64,000 nt of DNA from an uncultured Azospirillum sp. (GCF_946480385.1 NZ_CAMLJP010000007.1:33835-97834), one strand, 5' to 3'. Positions 27,246 to 36,760 are shown, numbered from the stretch's first letter. Program-made: numbers and translations. Notes: generated by a model from the letters alone, not told the origin.

Positions 27246-28292
27246 ATGACGGGGGACAAGACGATGAGCATGGCGGGCACCGATCTTTTCGAGCTGTCGC
27301 GGGGCGTGCTGGATGTTGCGTCGAAGAAGGTGTCCTTGATCGAGGACATCACCCGGCGCACCAAGATGTTGGCCATGAACGCCCTGATCGAGGCGGCGCG
27401 GGCCGGCGACGCCGGACGCGGCTTTGCCGTCGTCGCCAACGAGGTGTCGGAGATCTCGACCCAGGTCAACAGCATCACCAAGGAACTGCGGTCGGAGATC
27501 GTCGCCCGCGTCGACCATCTGACCACCACCGGCAGCGCCATGGTGCAGGAGATGCACGGCAAGCGGCTGGCCGACCTGTCGCTCAACATGATCGAGATCA
27601 TCGACCGCAACCTGTATGAGCGGTCCTGCGACGTGCGCTGGTGGGCGACCGACAGCGCGGTGGTCGATTGCGCCGCCGACCCGACGGAGGAGGCGCGCCG
27701 CCATGCCTCGCGCCGGCTGGGCGTGATCCTGGAATCCTACACCGTCTATCTCGACCTCTGGATCGCCGACCGCAACGGTACCGTCATTGCCAACGGCCGG
27801 CCGGACCGCTATCCCGGTGCGCGCGGCACCAACGTGTCGGACGAACCGTGGTTCCGGCAGGCGCTGGCCACCCGCAACGGCGGCGAGTTCACCGTCGGCG
27901 ACGTCGCCCGCAACCGCAGCCTGGACGACCGCGTCGTCGCCACCTATGCCACCGCAATCCGCCGTGAGGGCGAGGCGGACGGCGACTCCATCGGCGTGCT
28001 CGGCATCTTCTTCGACTGGGAGCCCCAGGCCGCCGCGGTGGTCGAGGGCGTGCGGCTGGAAGCCGGGGAGCGGGAAAAGTCGCGCTGCCTGCTGCTCGAC
28101 GCCCGCCACCGGGTGATCGCTTCGTCCGACGGCCGCGGCCTGCTGACCGAGACGGTGCCGCTGCGCCGCAGCGCCTCCACCATGGGCCACTACATCGACG
28201 ACAAGAACCGCATCGTCGGCTACGCCCTGACCCCTGGCTACGAGACCTACAAGGGGCTCGGCTGGTACGGCGTCATCATTCAGGACCGGTGA
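27246..28292 (+). CDS. Soluble receptor-like protein: signalling hairpin tip followed by a Cache domain
   Basis: Protein of about 348 residues with no membrane segment. Residues 1-110 resemble only the tip of a chemoreceptor signalling hairpin (TRRTKMLAMNALIEAARAG at about 37-55, then [15 protein letters not shown]). The C-terminal 200 residues form a Cache-type sensor (LGVILESYTVYLDLWIADR, EPWFRQALATRNGGEFTVGD, TYATAIRREGE). This reverses the normal sensor-then-signal order and lacks most of the methylation helices. The ATG at 27246 is chosen; GTG 27201 and ATG 27264 are in frame. It may be an accessory or decoy in receptor arrays; function not known. Confidence 0.8.
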   Translation: MTGDKTMSMAGTDLFELSRGVLDVASKKVSLIEDITRRTKMLAMNALIEAARAGDAGRGFAVVANEVSEISTQVNSITKELRSEIVARVDHLTTTGSAMVQEMHGKRLADLSLNMIEIIDRNLYERSCDVRWWATDSAVVDCAADPTEEARRHASRRLGVILESYTVYLDLWIADRNGTVIANGRPDRYPGARGTNVSDEPWFRQALATRNGGEFTVGDVARNRSLDDRVVATYATAIRREGEADGDSIGVLGIFFDWEPQAAAVVEGVRLEAGEREKSRCLLLDARHRVIASSDGRGLLTETVPLRRSASTMGHYIDDKNRIVGYALTPGYETYKGLGWYGVIIQDR

Positions 28293-28371
28293 CTCTGCCG
28301 TCTTGACTGTCGCCTTCGGGAACGGGGCCGGGATACACTCCCGGCCCTGTTCCGTTTCGGGGTTCGCGATC

Positions 28372-29364
28372 ATGTCCGCCCAGCAGCTCACCGTCCGTCG
28401 GGAGACCTTTCCCATCCGCGGCGCCTTCCGCATCTCGCGCGGAGCCAAGACCGAGGCCGCGGTGGTGGTGGCGGAGGTGACCGACGGCCTTTACCGCGGC
28501 CGGGGGGAATGTGTGCCCTATGCTCGCTATGGCGAAAGCGTCGACGGGGTCGTCGCTGCGCTGGAGACGATGGCCGACGCGGTGGCCGGCGGGCTCGACC
28601 GCGACTCGCTGGCCCGGCAGATGCCGCCGGGCGCCGCCCGCAACGCGCTGGACTGCGCCCTGTGGGACTTGGAGGCCAAGCGCAGCGGCGTGCCGGCCTG
28701 GAAACTTGCCGGGCTGACCGAAGCACCGGGGCCACTGGTCACCTGCTACACGCTGAGCGTCGACGAACCCGACGCGATGGCCGCCGCGGCCCGCGAACGG
28801 GCGCCGCGCCATCCGCTGCTGAAGATGAAGCTGACGGGGGAGGGCGATCTCGACCGCGTCCGCGCGGTCCGTGCCGCCGCCCCCGCCGCCCGGCTGGTGG
28901 TCGACGCCAACGAGGGCTGGACGCTGGACCAGCTCCACCAGTTTGCCCCGGTGCTGGCCGGGCTGGGTGTGGAGATGATCGAACAGCCGCTGCCCGCCGG
29001 CCAGGATGAGGCGTTGCGTGGAGTCGACTGCCCGGTGCCGCTCGGTGCCGACGAGTCCTGCCATGGGTTGGAGTCGCTCGACCGGCTGCGCGGGCTCTAT
29101 CGGGTGGTGAACGTCAAGCTGGACAAGACCGGCGGCCTGACCGAGGCGCTGGCGATGACAAGCAGCGCCCACGCCATGGGCTTCGAGGTGATGGTCGGCT
29201 GCATGGTTGCGACCTCCCTCGCGATGGCGCCGGCGATGCTGGTGGGGCAGGGCGCGCGCTACGTCGATCTGGACGGCCCGCTGCTGCTGGCCTGCGACCG
29301 CGAACCGGGGCTGGTCTATGACGGCGCGGTGGTCCAGCCGCCGGTCGCGGAACTGTGGGGGTAG
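28372..29364 (+). CDS. L-Ala-D/L-Glu (dipeptide) epimerase
   Basis: Enolase-superfamily enzyme of 330 residues, probably recycling murein-derived L-Ala-D-Glu. The catalytic lysine pair lies in LLKMKLTG, Mg ligands in VVDANEGW, MIEQPLP and LGADESCHG, and the second catalytic lysine in VNVKLDKTGG. N-terminal capping domain begins FPIRGAFRISRG, typical of YcjG-type proteins. The ATG at 28372 is used; earlier in-frame codons at 28303 add a non-conserved tail. 79 bases after the receptor-like gene. Confidence 0.9.
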   Translation: MSAQQLTVRRETFPIRGAFRISRGAKTEAAVVVAEVTDGLYRGRGECVPYARYGESVDGVVAALETMADAVAGGLDRDSLARQMPPGAARNALDCALWDLEAKRSGVPAWKLAGLTEAPGPLVTCYTLSVDEPDAMAAAARERAPRHPLLKMKLTGEGDLDRVRAVRAAAPAARLVVDANEGWTLDQLHQFAPVLAGLGVEMIEQPLPAGQDEALRGVDCPVPLGADESCHGLESLDRLRGLYRVVNVKLDKTGGLTEALAMTSSAHAMGFEVMVGCMVATSLAMAPAMLVGQGARYVDLDGPLLLACDREPGLVYDGAVVQPPVAELWG

Positions 29365-29374
29365 GGGCAGCACT

Positions 29375-29535
29375 TTGCCCCCTCCCTAATCCTCCCCCGC
29401 TCTCGGCCGGCCGAAGGCCGGTCCGATCGCGGGAGAGGGGACTGCCACCGCTCCGCGCTACACTCCCTCTACCGCCGAAGGCGGGGGAGGGAAGGGGCCC
29501 ACGCTGCCAAGCGTGGGAAGGGAGGGGGCATCCGA
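29375..29535. repeat. Cluster of intergenic palindromic repeats
   Basis: Several C-rich/G-rich inverted modules (CCCCTCCCTAATCCTCCCCC, CCGCCGAAGGCGGGGGAGGG) plus a perfect hairpin CCCACGCT / AGCGTGGG near 29500. The modules are related to those at 3317-3456 and 36352-36398 and lie between two convergent genes. Confidence 0.7.
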
Positions 29536-29545
29536 AGTCTGCTCC

Positions 29546-29956
29546 TCACGCCCCCTGCACATAAGGCGGCGGCGGAGTCCCCACTGACGCCGGCACATAG
29601 GGCGCATCGGCCAAGCCGTTGACCTTTGCCGCCATCACGAAGTCGTTCTCGTGCAGGCCCCTGATCTTGTGGGTCCAGAAGGCGACCGAGCAGTGGCCCC
29701 AGCCGTAGCGGATCTCCGCATGATGTCCCTCCGCTTCGCAGAGGTCGCCGACCTGAACGGCGAAGGCCTGGGCCTGGGCGAAGTCCGGAAATTTGAAGTC
29801 GCGCTCGATGCGGTCTGGATCCTCCTTCAGGACCCAGCCCGGCACCTGCACCAGATAGGAGGCGGCCATCGCCTGGTCCATCGGCGGTATCCCGCCGCGG
29901 CAGGGCTCGCAGGTCTTGCCCGCCAGTTCCTGCGTCGTCGGTGCTTGCGGTGTCAT
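29546..29956 (-). CDS. phhB: Pterin-4a-carbinolamine dehydratase (PhhB/PCD-like)
   Basis: Protein of 136 residues. Family dehydratase motif is present around FPDFAQAQAFAVQVG, CEAEGHHAEIRYGW and VAFWTHKIRGLHEND, with the catalytic histidines of the GHHAEI loop. It recycles the pterin cofactor for aromatic amino acid hydroxylases or, in bacteria without these, may act in molybdopterin metabolism. N-terminus holds an extra CEPCRGG motif common in proteobacterial members. ATG at 29956 with GGGAGA upstream; C-terminal tail (VPASVGTPPPPYVQGA) is Pro-rich. Confidence 0.88.
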   Translation of the reverse strand: MTPQAPTTQELAGKTCEPCRGGIPPMDQAMAASYLVQVPGWVLKEDPDRIERDFKFPDFAQAQAFAVQVGDLCEAEGHHAEIRYGWGHCSVAFWTHKIRGLHENDFVMAAKVNGLADAPYVPASVGTPPPPYVQGA

Positions 29957-30092
29957 CCCGATGTCTCCCTTGTTGGTAGGCTGGACGGTCTGGGCTAGAA
30001 CCTCACCACCTACAAGCTTGGGGTCAGGTCGATGCTTCGGCAAGCCCGCCGCCCCGACTGCACCCATTGCCGGGAATTTGGGAAGCGATCCG

Positions 30093-30698
30093 ATGACTGA
30101 CCTGCGCACCGACATGCCCTTCGCCGACTACCAGTACCCGACCAAGCCGGTGGACGGACCACGGCTCGCCATCGTCGGCGAGGCGCCGGGGGCGGAGGAG
30201 GTGCGGCAGGGCACCCCCTTCGTCGGCCGCAGCGGCAAGCTGCTGGACGAGTCGCTGGCTGCCGTCGGCATCGAGCGGGCGGAATGCCTCGTCGCCAACG
30301 TCTTCCGGTACCAGCCGCCCGGCAACAAGGTCGGTCACTTCTTCTCGTCGCGTGCCCGCGCTCGCAAGGAGGGCCGGGAGATCGACGAGAGCTGGGGCGC
30401 CTTCGGCACGTCGGATCGGCTGCTGGCCGAGTTCGCCGGGGAGATCGAGCATCTGCGCGCCACCCTGGCCGAGTATCGCCCGTCGGTGATCGTCGCGCTG
30501 GGCCGTACGCCCACCTGGGCACTGACCGGAGAGAACGGCATCCTGCAACTGCGCGGCAAGGTACTGCCCTGCCGCCTGCTGGAGGGGGTGGAGGTGGTGC
30601 CGACCTTCCACCCCAGCTATCTGCTGCGCGGCCAGCTGGTGGAACAGCCGACCTTCCTGGCCGACCTGCGGCTGGCCGTGTCCCGGCTCAATCGTTAG
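30093..30698 (+). CDS. Uracil-DNA glycosylase superfamily protein
   Basis: Protein of 201 residues with the family 4/5-like signature LAIVGEAPGAEEVRQGTPFVGRSG (split: GEAPGAEE, GTPFVGRSG) and the C-terminal catalytic HPSYLLR. It lacks the four iron-sulfur cysteines of classical family 4 enzymes, with only two cysteines visible. It would excise uracil or related damaged bases. ATG at 30093 with GGGAAG upstream; the next gene on the other strand overlaps its 3' end by 11 bases. Confidence 0.86.
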   Translation: MTDLRTDMPFADYQYPTKPVDGPRLAIVGEAPGAEEVRQGTPFVGRSGKLLDESLAAVGIERAECLVANVFRYQPPGNKVGHFFSSRARARKEGREIDESWGAFGTSDRLLAEFAGEIEHLRATLAEYRPSVIVALGRTPTWALTGENGILQLRGKVLPCRLLEGVEVVPTFHPSYLLRGQLVEQPTFLADLRLAVSRLNR

Positions 30699-31347
30699 GA
30701 AGCAGGCGCCAGATCACCGTTTCGCGGCTCTCCCGGTCCTCCAGCTCCAGTGAGGTCGGGACGGTGTAGGTCGCCACCTTCTCGATCCCGCCGGCGGGGG
30801 CATAGGCGCGGCCGGGATCGCCCAGCAGGACCAGCGTGCCGGTCGCGGCGATCTCGCGCAGCCATGCCGTCACCCGCTCCGCCATCGGCTTCTCGTAACA
30901 GACGTCGCCGGCCAGAACCACGTCGATGCCCGGCAGAGGGCGGCCGACCAGATCGGCGCTGACCGGCTTGACCTCCACCCCGTTGGCCTCGGCGTTCAGC
31001 GCGATGGCGGCGAGCGAGAAGCGGTCGATGTCGCAGGACTGCACCCGTGCCGCCCCTGCCTTCATGGCGGCGATGCCGACCAGCCCGGTGCCTGCGGCAA
31101 AATCGAGCACCGATTTGCCGGCCACCAGCTCCGGCCGGTCAAGCAACAGCCGCGCCACAGCTTGTCCACCCGGCCAAGCGAAAGCCCAGTACGGCGGTGG
31201 CAAATTCGCGGCGGCCAAGGTCTCCTCGGTCGCCTGCCAGAGTGGCGTGACCTCGGTGGCAAGATGAAGCTGGATTTCCGGCAACAGCGGAGTGGTCGTC
31301 AGCGTCGTGTTGTCGCGGACGAAATCTGGCGGGGATGCATTGTTCAT
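30688..31347 (-). CDS. Class I SAM methyltransferase (ETF-beta lysine methyltransferase-like)
   Basis: Protein of 219 residues. SAM motif I VLDFAAGTGLVGIAA, motif II SCDIDRFSLAAIALNAE, and the substrate-side DVVLAGDVCYE, as in the METTL20/ETFKMT and NNMT-like group; PPPYWAFAWPGGQA ahead of motif I is characteristic. A probable target is a protein lysine on electron-transfer flavoprotein, but this is by family only. The ATG at 31347 (MNNASPPDF) is preferred over a codon at 31431. It is convergent with the glycosylase gene. Confidence 0.86.
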   Translation of the reverse strand: MNNASPPDFVRDNTTLTTTPLLPEIQLHLATEVTPLWQATEETLAAANLPPPYWAFAWPGGQAVARLLLDRPELVAGKSVLDFAAGTGLVGIAAMKAGAARVQSCDIDRFSLAAIALNAEANGVEVKPVSADLVGRPLPGIDVVLAGDVCYEKPMAERVTAWLREIAATGTLVLLGDPGRAYAPAGGIEKVATYTVPTSLELEDRESRETVIWRLLPND

Positions 31348-31489
31348 ACGAGGATTCCCAAGGGACTCCGCTGTTGGGGGGAAGGCGGCCGATGGCTTAT
31401 GAATGTTACATAATTCAAACGGTGTAGACACAGCTGCGAACCCGTGTTACCCGTTCTGCCAAGGGGAAAACAGAGGGATTGGGGGAGTC

Positions 31490-32338
31490 ATGCGGCAGAG
31501 GGGAACCGCCATCGGCCTTTCGTTTGCGGCTTTGATCGCGCTCAGCCCCCTTACCGTGTCGACGGCTGCCGCACAAGACGGCGATTGCGTGCGTACGGTC
31601 CGCTCCATCTCCGATTTCACGATTCGCGGCGACGCCTGGACTTGGTGGGACCATGCCGCCGGCCAGTATGACCGCGAACACCGCCCCGCCGTCGGCTCCG
31701 TCCTCGTCTTCAAGCGCACCGGCCACATGCGCCGCGGCCACGTTTCGCTGGTCAGCGCGGTGATCGACCGCCGCACCATCGAGGTCGATCACAGCTGGCT
31801 GGATGGCGATGGGCTTCGCCGCGGCATGCGGGTGGTCGATGTGTCCCGCAACAACGATTGGTCCGCCGTCCGCGTCTGGCACGAGCCGACCGACCAGCTC
31901 GGCCTGCGCGTCTACGCCGCCTATGGCTTCATCATGCCGGAAGGCGAGGAAGCACCGCGCAGCGGCCGGATGCTGGATGCCGGCGACCGCGGCATGGACC
32001 AGGGCTTCGCCAGCAGCCCGCGCGGCCGCGGCAAGGCCACCGGCCCGCGCATGCTGGAAGCGTCGCTGCACCCGCAGAAGGGTCACGCCGTCTCGGTCCC
32101 CGGCCGCAAGCCCCAGAGCCTGCCGGCCACCGCCGTCGCCTCCCTCACCCCGCAGAAGCCGCAGCGCATGGATGTCGCCGTGCTGCCGTCGCGCAAGCCG
32201 GCCAGCGTGCATGCCGCCCCGGCCCCGGTGACGGTCGCCGAGGTCTCCTCTCCCGGCAGCCGCCGCACCGTTGCACCCGGCCGCAAGCCCGGTTCCGGCA
32301 ACTCCGTCGCCCAGCTGGCCGAGACCAGCGGACGCTGA
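31490..32338 (+). CDS. Exported CHAP-domain protein
   Basis: Protein of 282 residues with a signal peptide (hydrophobic 8-24, cleavage near AAAQ) and a CHAP amidase/peptidase-type domain: DCVRTVRSISDFTIRGDAW, WWDHAAGQYDREH, GSVLVFKRTGHMRRGHVSLV and the closing VDHSW. The catalytic Cys is in the first motif and His in GHVSLV. The C-terminal 120 residues form a low-complexity Arg/Lys/Pro-rich tail with repeated PGRKP and PSRKP words, perhaps for cell-wall binding. ATG at 31490 with GGGGGAG upstream. Confidence 0.87.
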   Translation: MRQRGTAIGLSFAALIALSPLTVSTAAAQDGDCVRTVRSISDFTIRGDAWTWWDHAAGQYDREHRPAVGSVLVFKRTGHMRRGHVSLVSAVIDRRTIEVDHSWLDGDGLRRGMRVVDVSRNNDWSAVRVWHEPTDQLGLRVYAAYGFIMPEGEEAPRSGRMLDAGDRGMDQGFASSPRGRGKATGPRMLEASLHPQKGHAVSVPGRKPQSLPATAVASLTPQKPQRMDVAVLPSRKPASVHAAPAPVTVAEVSSPGSRRTVAPGRKPGSGNSVAQLAETSGR

Positions 32339-32363
32339 TCGGGGCGGATTTCAGGTTTTCAGG

Positions 32364-32395
32364 AAGGGCGGGGCATGGCTCCGCCCTTTTTGTTT
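32364..32395 (+). terminator. Terminator after the CHAP gene
   Basis: AAGGGCGG / CCGCCCTT stem with a nine-base loop, then TTTTTGTTT. It lies 26 bases past the stop codon. Confidence 0.85.
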
Positions 32396-32451
32396 GTGCG
32401 AGAGAGGCGGCTTCCATGCCGCCCCCGATCCGAGTCCCGAAAGCTTCTGCC

Positions 32452-33399
32452 TTAAATCTTCCCTGCCAGGATCGCCGCCAGCACCAGCCAGCCGAACCAG
32501 CGGTTGGACTTGAACTTGTCCAGGCAGTCGCCCTGATCGTCCGGCCGCCATGTCGCGACCTGCCAAGCCAGCTGCAGGGCAGCCAGCGACAGCACCGGCA
32601 GGAACAGCCCGCCCAAGCCCGCCAGACGGCCGGCGATGCCGATGCCGACATAGGTCAGGGTGTAGAAGCCATAGATCCAGATCTTGCTCTGGTCGCCCAG
32701 GCGCAGAGCGGTGGACTTCACGCCGATGCGGGCGTCGTCCTCCTTGTCCTGATGGGCGTAGATGGTGTCATAGCCCAGCGTCCAGGCGATGCCCGTCACA
32801 TAGAGCGCCACCGCTGGCCAGCCGACATCGTTCTGCACCGCCGCCCAGCCCATCAGCGCGCCCCAGTTGAAGGTCAGCCCGAGAAAGGCCTGCGGCCACC
32901 AGGTGATGCGCTTCATCAGCGGGTAGGTGAAGACCAGCAGCAGCGACAGCACGCCCAGCCCGATGGCGGTCGTTCCCAGCTGCACCAGGACCAGCAGCGA
33001 CACCAGAAGCTGCGCCACCAGGAAGGCCAGTGCCTGACGCACTGACACCTGCCCGGACGGGATCGGACGGGAGCGGGTCCGCTCCACCATCGCGTCGAAC
33101 TTGCGGTCCAGGATGTCGTTGACGGTGCAGCCGGCGCCGCGCATCAGCACCGCGCCGATCCCGAACAGCGCCATCAGCCAGAGCAGCGACGGCCAGTCCC
33201 GGAAGGGCTGCGGCATGGCCAGCGCCACGCTCCACCAACAGGGGAACAGCAGCAGCCATGTCCCGATCGGGCGGTCGAGACGCGCCAGGGTTACATAAGG
33301 ACGCAGCCGGGCGGGAATCCGGCGGGCGACCCAGCCATCCTGCCGGATGTCGGTGAATCCGGAATCGGGAAGAGTCGGGCCGGTGGAAGCAGTGGGCAT
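32452..33399 (-). CDS. ubiA: 4-hydroxybenzoate polyprenyltransferase UbiA
   Basis: Integral membrane prenyltransferase of 315 residues in ubiquinone synthesis. First Asp-rich motif GCTVNDILDRKFD and second YDTIYAHQDKEDDA, with about eight membrane helices between and after. LARLDRPIGTWLLL at about residue 40 is family-typical. It starts opposite the receiver-domain gene and shares a 237-base divergent region. Confidence 0.95.
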   Translation of the reverse strand: MPTASTGPTLPDSGFTDIRQDGWVARRIPARLRPYVTLARLDRPIGTWLLLFPCWWSVALAMPQPFRDWPSLLWLMALFGIGAVLMRGAGCTVNDILDRKFDAMVERTRSRPIPSGQVSVRQALAFLVAQLLVSLLVLVQLGTTAIGLGVLSLLLVFTYPLMKRITWWPQAFLGLTFNWGALMGWAAVQNDVGWPAVALYVTGIAWTLGYDTIYAHQDKEDDARIGVKSTALRLGDQSKIWIYGFYTLTYVGIGIAGRLAGLGGLFLPVLSLAALQLAWQVATWRPDDQGDCLDKFKSNRWFGWLVLAAILAGKI

Positions 33400-33636
33400 G
33401 ACGGCGGTGTTTCCGCTGTGCTATGGAGATGTCGGAACAGCAATCATGGCGAAGGTATCGGGCTGCCGCCCGTGCGGCAAGTGTGGCGCACCGCTTCGGA
33501 CCGGAGTGAAGTCCGGAAACGATGTGGTGGAACACCCGGGCTCAAGCTATGAAAAATTGCAGTTTCGGGACTTGCGCGCGCCAAAATCGTGCCAATACTG
33601 TTTCTTTATCAAAACCTCAGCGGCTTGCAATCGCAA

Positions 33637-34026
33637 ATGGACATGAGCACGAAACCGGACCGTTTCGCCGTCGTCATCGATGACGAGTCGATCATCTTGG
33701 CCGGGATGGAGATCATGCTGGACACCTGGGGCTATCAGGTGCTTGCCGCCGAGGATGTGGAAACCGTCCTGGCGAAGCTGCCCGGTTGCTCGGCACCGGA
33801 CGTGATCCTGTCCGATTACCGGCTGCGCGACGGCTGGTCCGGCATCACCGCAATCCGGGCGGTACGCGAGGCCTGCGGCGCCACCGTGCCCGCCATCATC
33901 CTGACCGGCGACACCGGGGTCGAACTGATGGCCGCCGCCAAGGCGGAGCAGATCCGCATCCTGCACAAGCCTGTCCAGCCCAATGACCTCCGCCGCCAGA
34001 TCGACGCCCTGATCTCGGCGCCCTGA
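33637..34026 (+). CDS. Stand-alone response-regulator receiver domain
   Basis: Receiver-only protein of about 129 residues. Acidic pair VVIDDES at the start, phospho-acceptor Asp in VILSDYRLRDG, Thr in AIILTGDTG and Lys in LHKPVQP. No output domain, so it acts by protein contact or in a phosphorelay. The ATG at 33637 or 33643 both fit. No kinase gene is next to it. Confidence 0.88.
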   Translation: MDMSTKPDRFAVVIDDESIILAGMEIMLDTWGYQVLAAEDVETVLAKLPGCSAPDVILSDYRLRDGWSGITAIRAVREACGATVPAIILTGDTGVELMAAAKAEQIRILHKPVQPNDLRRQIDALISAP

Positions 34027-34131
34027 TTGCCGCCTGACGCTCCTCGCCGGCCTGCATGACTGGTCTCTGACCTGCTGACTTGCACGCCCGCGGCCGGCTA
34101 TAGTCGGCGGCGCCCCGCGGAGACGAAGACC

Positions 34132-34911
34132 ATGGCCGACCCGATCAAGACCCGCCTGTATGTGGACAGCCCGCTGGCCGAAGGCCAATCGGTTGGGCTG
34201 GATCATGAGCGTGCCCATTTTCTGCGCCATGTCCTGCGGCTGGACCGCGGCGACTCCGTCGCGGTGTTCAACGGCCGCGACGGCGAATGGCGGGCGGTGA
34301 TCGATGGTTTCGGCAAGGGCTGGTGCTCGCTGACCGTGGCTGAGCAGCGGCGCGAGCAGGATACGACTCCGGACCTCTGGCTTCTTTTCGCTCCGCTGAA
34401 GAAGGGCCGCATCGACTTCGTCGCCGAGAAGGCGACCGAGATGGGCGTTTCGCGGCTGTGGCCGGTGTTCACCCGGCGCACCGACCCAAACCGCGTCAAC
34501 ATCGACCGGCTGCGCGCCAACGCGATCGAGGCGGCCGAACAGTGCGAGCGCCTGAGCGTGCCGGAAATGGGCGAGGCTCTGCCGCTGGATCGCGTGCTGG
34601 CCGGCTGGCCGGCCGACCGCCGGCTTTACCTGTGTGCCGAGGCCGGCTCCGCCCGTCCCATCGCCGAGGTTCTGCGCGATGTCCCTGTAGGCCCTGCAGC
34701 CCTGCTGATCGGGCCGGAGGGCGGCTTTGACCAGTCGGAACTTGACGAACTCGCCAAACTTCCCTTTGTTGTTCCGGTGGGATTGGGTCCGCGCATCCTG
34801 CGGGCCGACACGGCGGTGGTGGCGGCGTTGGCTTGCTGGCAGTCCTTGACCGGGGATTGGACTGCCGGGGGAAGCGACCGGCGTCCGCCTTTCCGCGCGC
34901 CGATCCCGTAA
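34132..34911 (+). CDS. rsmE: 16S rRNA (uracil(1498)-N3)-methyltransferase RsmE
   Basis: SPOUT-class RNA methyltransferase of 259 residues. N-terminal PUA-like domain (HFLRHVLRLDRGD) and C-terminal knot with EAAEQCERLSVPEM, LLIGPEGGFDQSEL and VGLGPRILRADTAVVAAL. Length and motifs are normal. The gene is followed by gshA after 48 bases, same strand. Confidence 0.95.
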   Translation: MADPIKTRLYVDSPLAEGQSVGLDHERAHFLRHVLRLDRGDSVAVFNGRDGEWRAVIDGFGKGWCSLTVAEQRREQDTTPDLWLLFAPLKKGRIDFVAEKATEMGVSRLWPVFTRRTDPNRVNIDRLRANAIEAAEQCERLSVPEMGEALPLDRVLAGWPADRRLYLCAEAGSARPIAEVLRDVPVGPAALLIGPEGGFDQSELDELAKLPFVVPVGLGPRILRADTAVVAALACWQSLTGDWTAGGSDRRPPFRAPIP

Positions 34912-34959
34912 CCGGCCGTCACCCGGCCGATCCTCCGTCCACTTCCCGCGAGAGACTTC

Positions 34960-36324
34960 ATGTCCGCACCCCCGACCACGCGCGGCGAACCCATCACCGA
35001 CCGCCGCCAGCTTGCGGCCTATCTCGAATCCGGCTGCAAGCCGGCGCCGGACTGGCGCATCGGAACCGAGCACGAAAAGTTCGCCTACCGCACCTCCGAC
35101 CTGCGGCCGCTGCCCTATGACGGGCCGGACGGCATCCGCGAACTGCTGACCCGCATGACCCGCTTCGGCTGGCAGCCGGTGGAGGAGAAGGGCAACATCA
35201 TCGCCCTGGTCCAGGACAAGGCCAACATCACGCTGGAGCCCGGCGGGCAGGTCGAACTGTCCGGCGCCCCGTTGGAGACCCTTCACCAGACCTGCGCCGA
35301 GGTGCACCGCCACCTGCGTCAGGTGAAGGAGGTCGGGGCCGAACTGGGCATCGCCATGATGGGGCTGGGCTTCCAGCCGAAATGGACGCGCGACGACATC
35401 CCCTGGATGCCCAAGGGCCGTTACAAGATCATGCGCGACTACATGCCGAAGGTCGGTTCGCTCGGCCTCGACATGATGACGCGCACCTGCACCGTGCAGG
35501 TCAATCTGGACTTCGCGTCCGAAGCCGACATGGTGAAGAAGTTCCGCGTGTCGCTGGCGCTGCAGCCGATCGCGACCGCGCTGTTCGCCATGTCCCCGTT
35601 CACCGAGGGCAAGCCGAACGGCTTCCAGAGCTTCCGCAGCCACATCTGGACCGACACCGACCCGGACCGCACCGGCGACATCCCGTTCGTGTTCGAGGAC
35701 GGCTTCGGCTTCGAGCGCTATGTCGACTATCTGCTCGACACGCCGATGTACTTCGTCTACCGCGACGGCACCTACATCGACGCGGCCGGCCAGTCCTTCC
35801 GTGATTTCCTCGACGGCAAGCTGCCGGCCCTGCCGGGCGAGCTGCCGCTGATCACCGACTGGGCCGACCACACCACCACCGCCTTCCCGGAAGCGCGTCT
35901 GAAGAAATATCTGGAGATGCGCGGCGCCGACGGCGGCCCGTGGCGCAGCCTGTGCGCTCTGCCGGCCCTGTGGGTCGGGCTGCTCTACGATCAGGTGGCG
36001 CTGGATGCGGCGTGGGATCTGGTGAAGGGCTGGACGACGGCCGAACGCGCGCATCTGCGCGCCGAGGTGCCGCGGTCGGGCCTGCGCACGACGTTCCGCA
36101 ATGGGACGGTGCGCGACGTGGCGCTGGAGATGCTGGCGATCGCCCGCGACGGTCTGGCCCGCCGCGCCCGCAACGACAATTGGGGCGACGACGAGACGCA
36201 TTTCCTCGACACGCTGCAAGTCATTGCGGAGAGCGGTCGCAGCCCGGCCGACGAACTTCTGGAGAAGTTCAACGGCCCCTGGGGCGGCAGCGTCGACCCG
36301 GTGTTCAAGGAATACGCGTACTGA
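34960..36324 (+). CDS. gshA: Glutamate-cysteine ligase (plant/alphaproteobacterial type)
   Basis: Makes gamma-glutamylcysteine, the first step to glutathione. Protein of 454 residues. Signature regions: [11 protein letters not shown] (ATP/Glu site), [24 protein letters not shown] (in parts), [32 protein letters not shown]. This is the group shared by alphaproteobacteria and plants, not the E. coli type. No gshB in the window. Confidence 0.95.
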   Translation: MSAPPTTRGEPITDRRQLAAYLESGCKPAPDWRIGTEHEKFAYRTSDLRPLPYDGPDGIRELLTRMTRFGWQPVEEKGNIIALVQDKANITLEPGGQVELSGAPLETLHQTCAEVHRHLRQVKEVGAELGIAMMGLGFQPKWTRDDIPWMPKGRYKIMRDYMPKVGSLGLDMMTRTCTVQVNLDFASEADMVKKFRVSLALQPIATALFAMSPFTEGKPNGFQSFRSHIWTDTDPDRTGDIPFVFEDGFGFERYVDYLLDTPMYFVYRDGTYIDAAGQSFRDFLDGKLPALPGELPLITDWADHTTTAFPEARLKKYLEMRGADGGPWRSLCALPALWVGLLYDQVALDAAWDLVKGWTTAERAHLRAEVPRSGLRTTFRNGTVRDVALEMLAIARDGLARRARNDNWGDDETHFLDTLQVIAESGRSPADELLEKFNGPWGGSVDPVFKEYAY

Positions 36325-36351
36325 GGGGAATGGGGGCTTCGCCGAGGTGAG

Positions 36352-36398
36352 GCCCCCTCCCTAACCCTCTCCTGCCGAAAGCGGGGGAGGGAGGGGCA
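36352..36398. repeat. Intergenic palindromic repeat after gshA
   Basis: CCCCCTCCCTAACCCTCTCC, then GCGGGGGAGGGAGGGG, a relative of the modules at 3317-3456 and 29375-29535. It separates gshA from the convergent fdxB. Confidence 0.72.
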
Positions 36399-36410
36399 AT
36401 CAGTGAAAAC

Positions 36411-36704
36411 TCACGCTACCACCGGCGCATGGGTGATGCAGCTCTTCGAACACACCTTGGAGCAGCTTTCGCAGCCGATACAGTTGGCCGCTTCCTTGAC
36501 CGTCATGATCTTCTTCTCGGCCTCGTCGTCGAAGGCGTCGACGATGTCGCCGTCCTCGGTCAGGCCGATCATGTCGAGCACGCCGCGCCCGCACACCTTG
36601 AAGCAGCGACCGCAGCCGATGCACTGCTTCTGGTCGATGGATTGGACGAATTTCGGGGTCCAGCTCTGACCACCGCGGGTGGTGCCGGTCAGGAACTCAG
36701 CCAT
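36411..36704 (-). CDS. fdxB: Nif-specific ferredoxin III (FdxB)
   Basis: 2x4Fe-4S ferredoxin of 97 residues, last gene of the nifENX unit. First cluster motif [15 protein letters not shown], then a 20-residue acidic insert [15 protein letters not shown], second cluster [12 protein letters not shown]. The insert and the N-terminal [11 protein letters not shown] are typical of nitrogen-fixation ferredoxin III. Probably delivers electrons or supports FeMo-cofactor synthesis. Confidence 0.93.
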   Translation of the reverse strand: MAEFLTGTTRGGQSWTPKFVQSIDQKQCIGCGRCFKVCGRGVLDMIGLTEDGDIVDAFDDEAEKKIMTVKEAANCIGCESCSKVCSKSCITHAPVVA

Positions 36705-36760
36705 GGAGTTGCTCCTCTCGGGAAAGGGTGCGCCTAAGCTCTTCTTGAAAAATGGATGGG

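Noticed and set aside
29375..29535. CRISPR-like repeat cluster
   Set aside because: The repeated units are palindromic, unequal in spacing and only two or three in number, with no cas genes; they fit an intergenic repeat family.
33547..36219. Minus-strand open frame of 890 codons opposite the receiver, rsmE and gshA genes
   Set aside because: Shadow of the plus-strand genes; no recognisable domain and wrong codon-position GC pattern.
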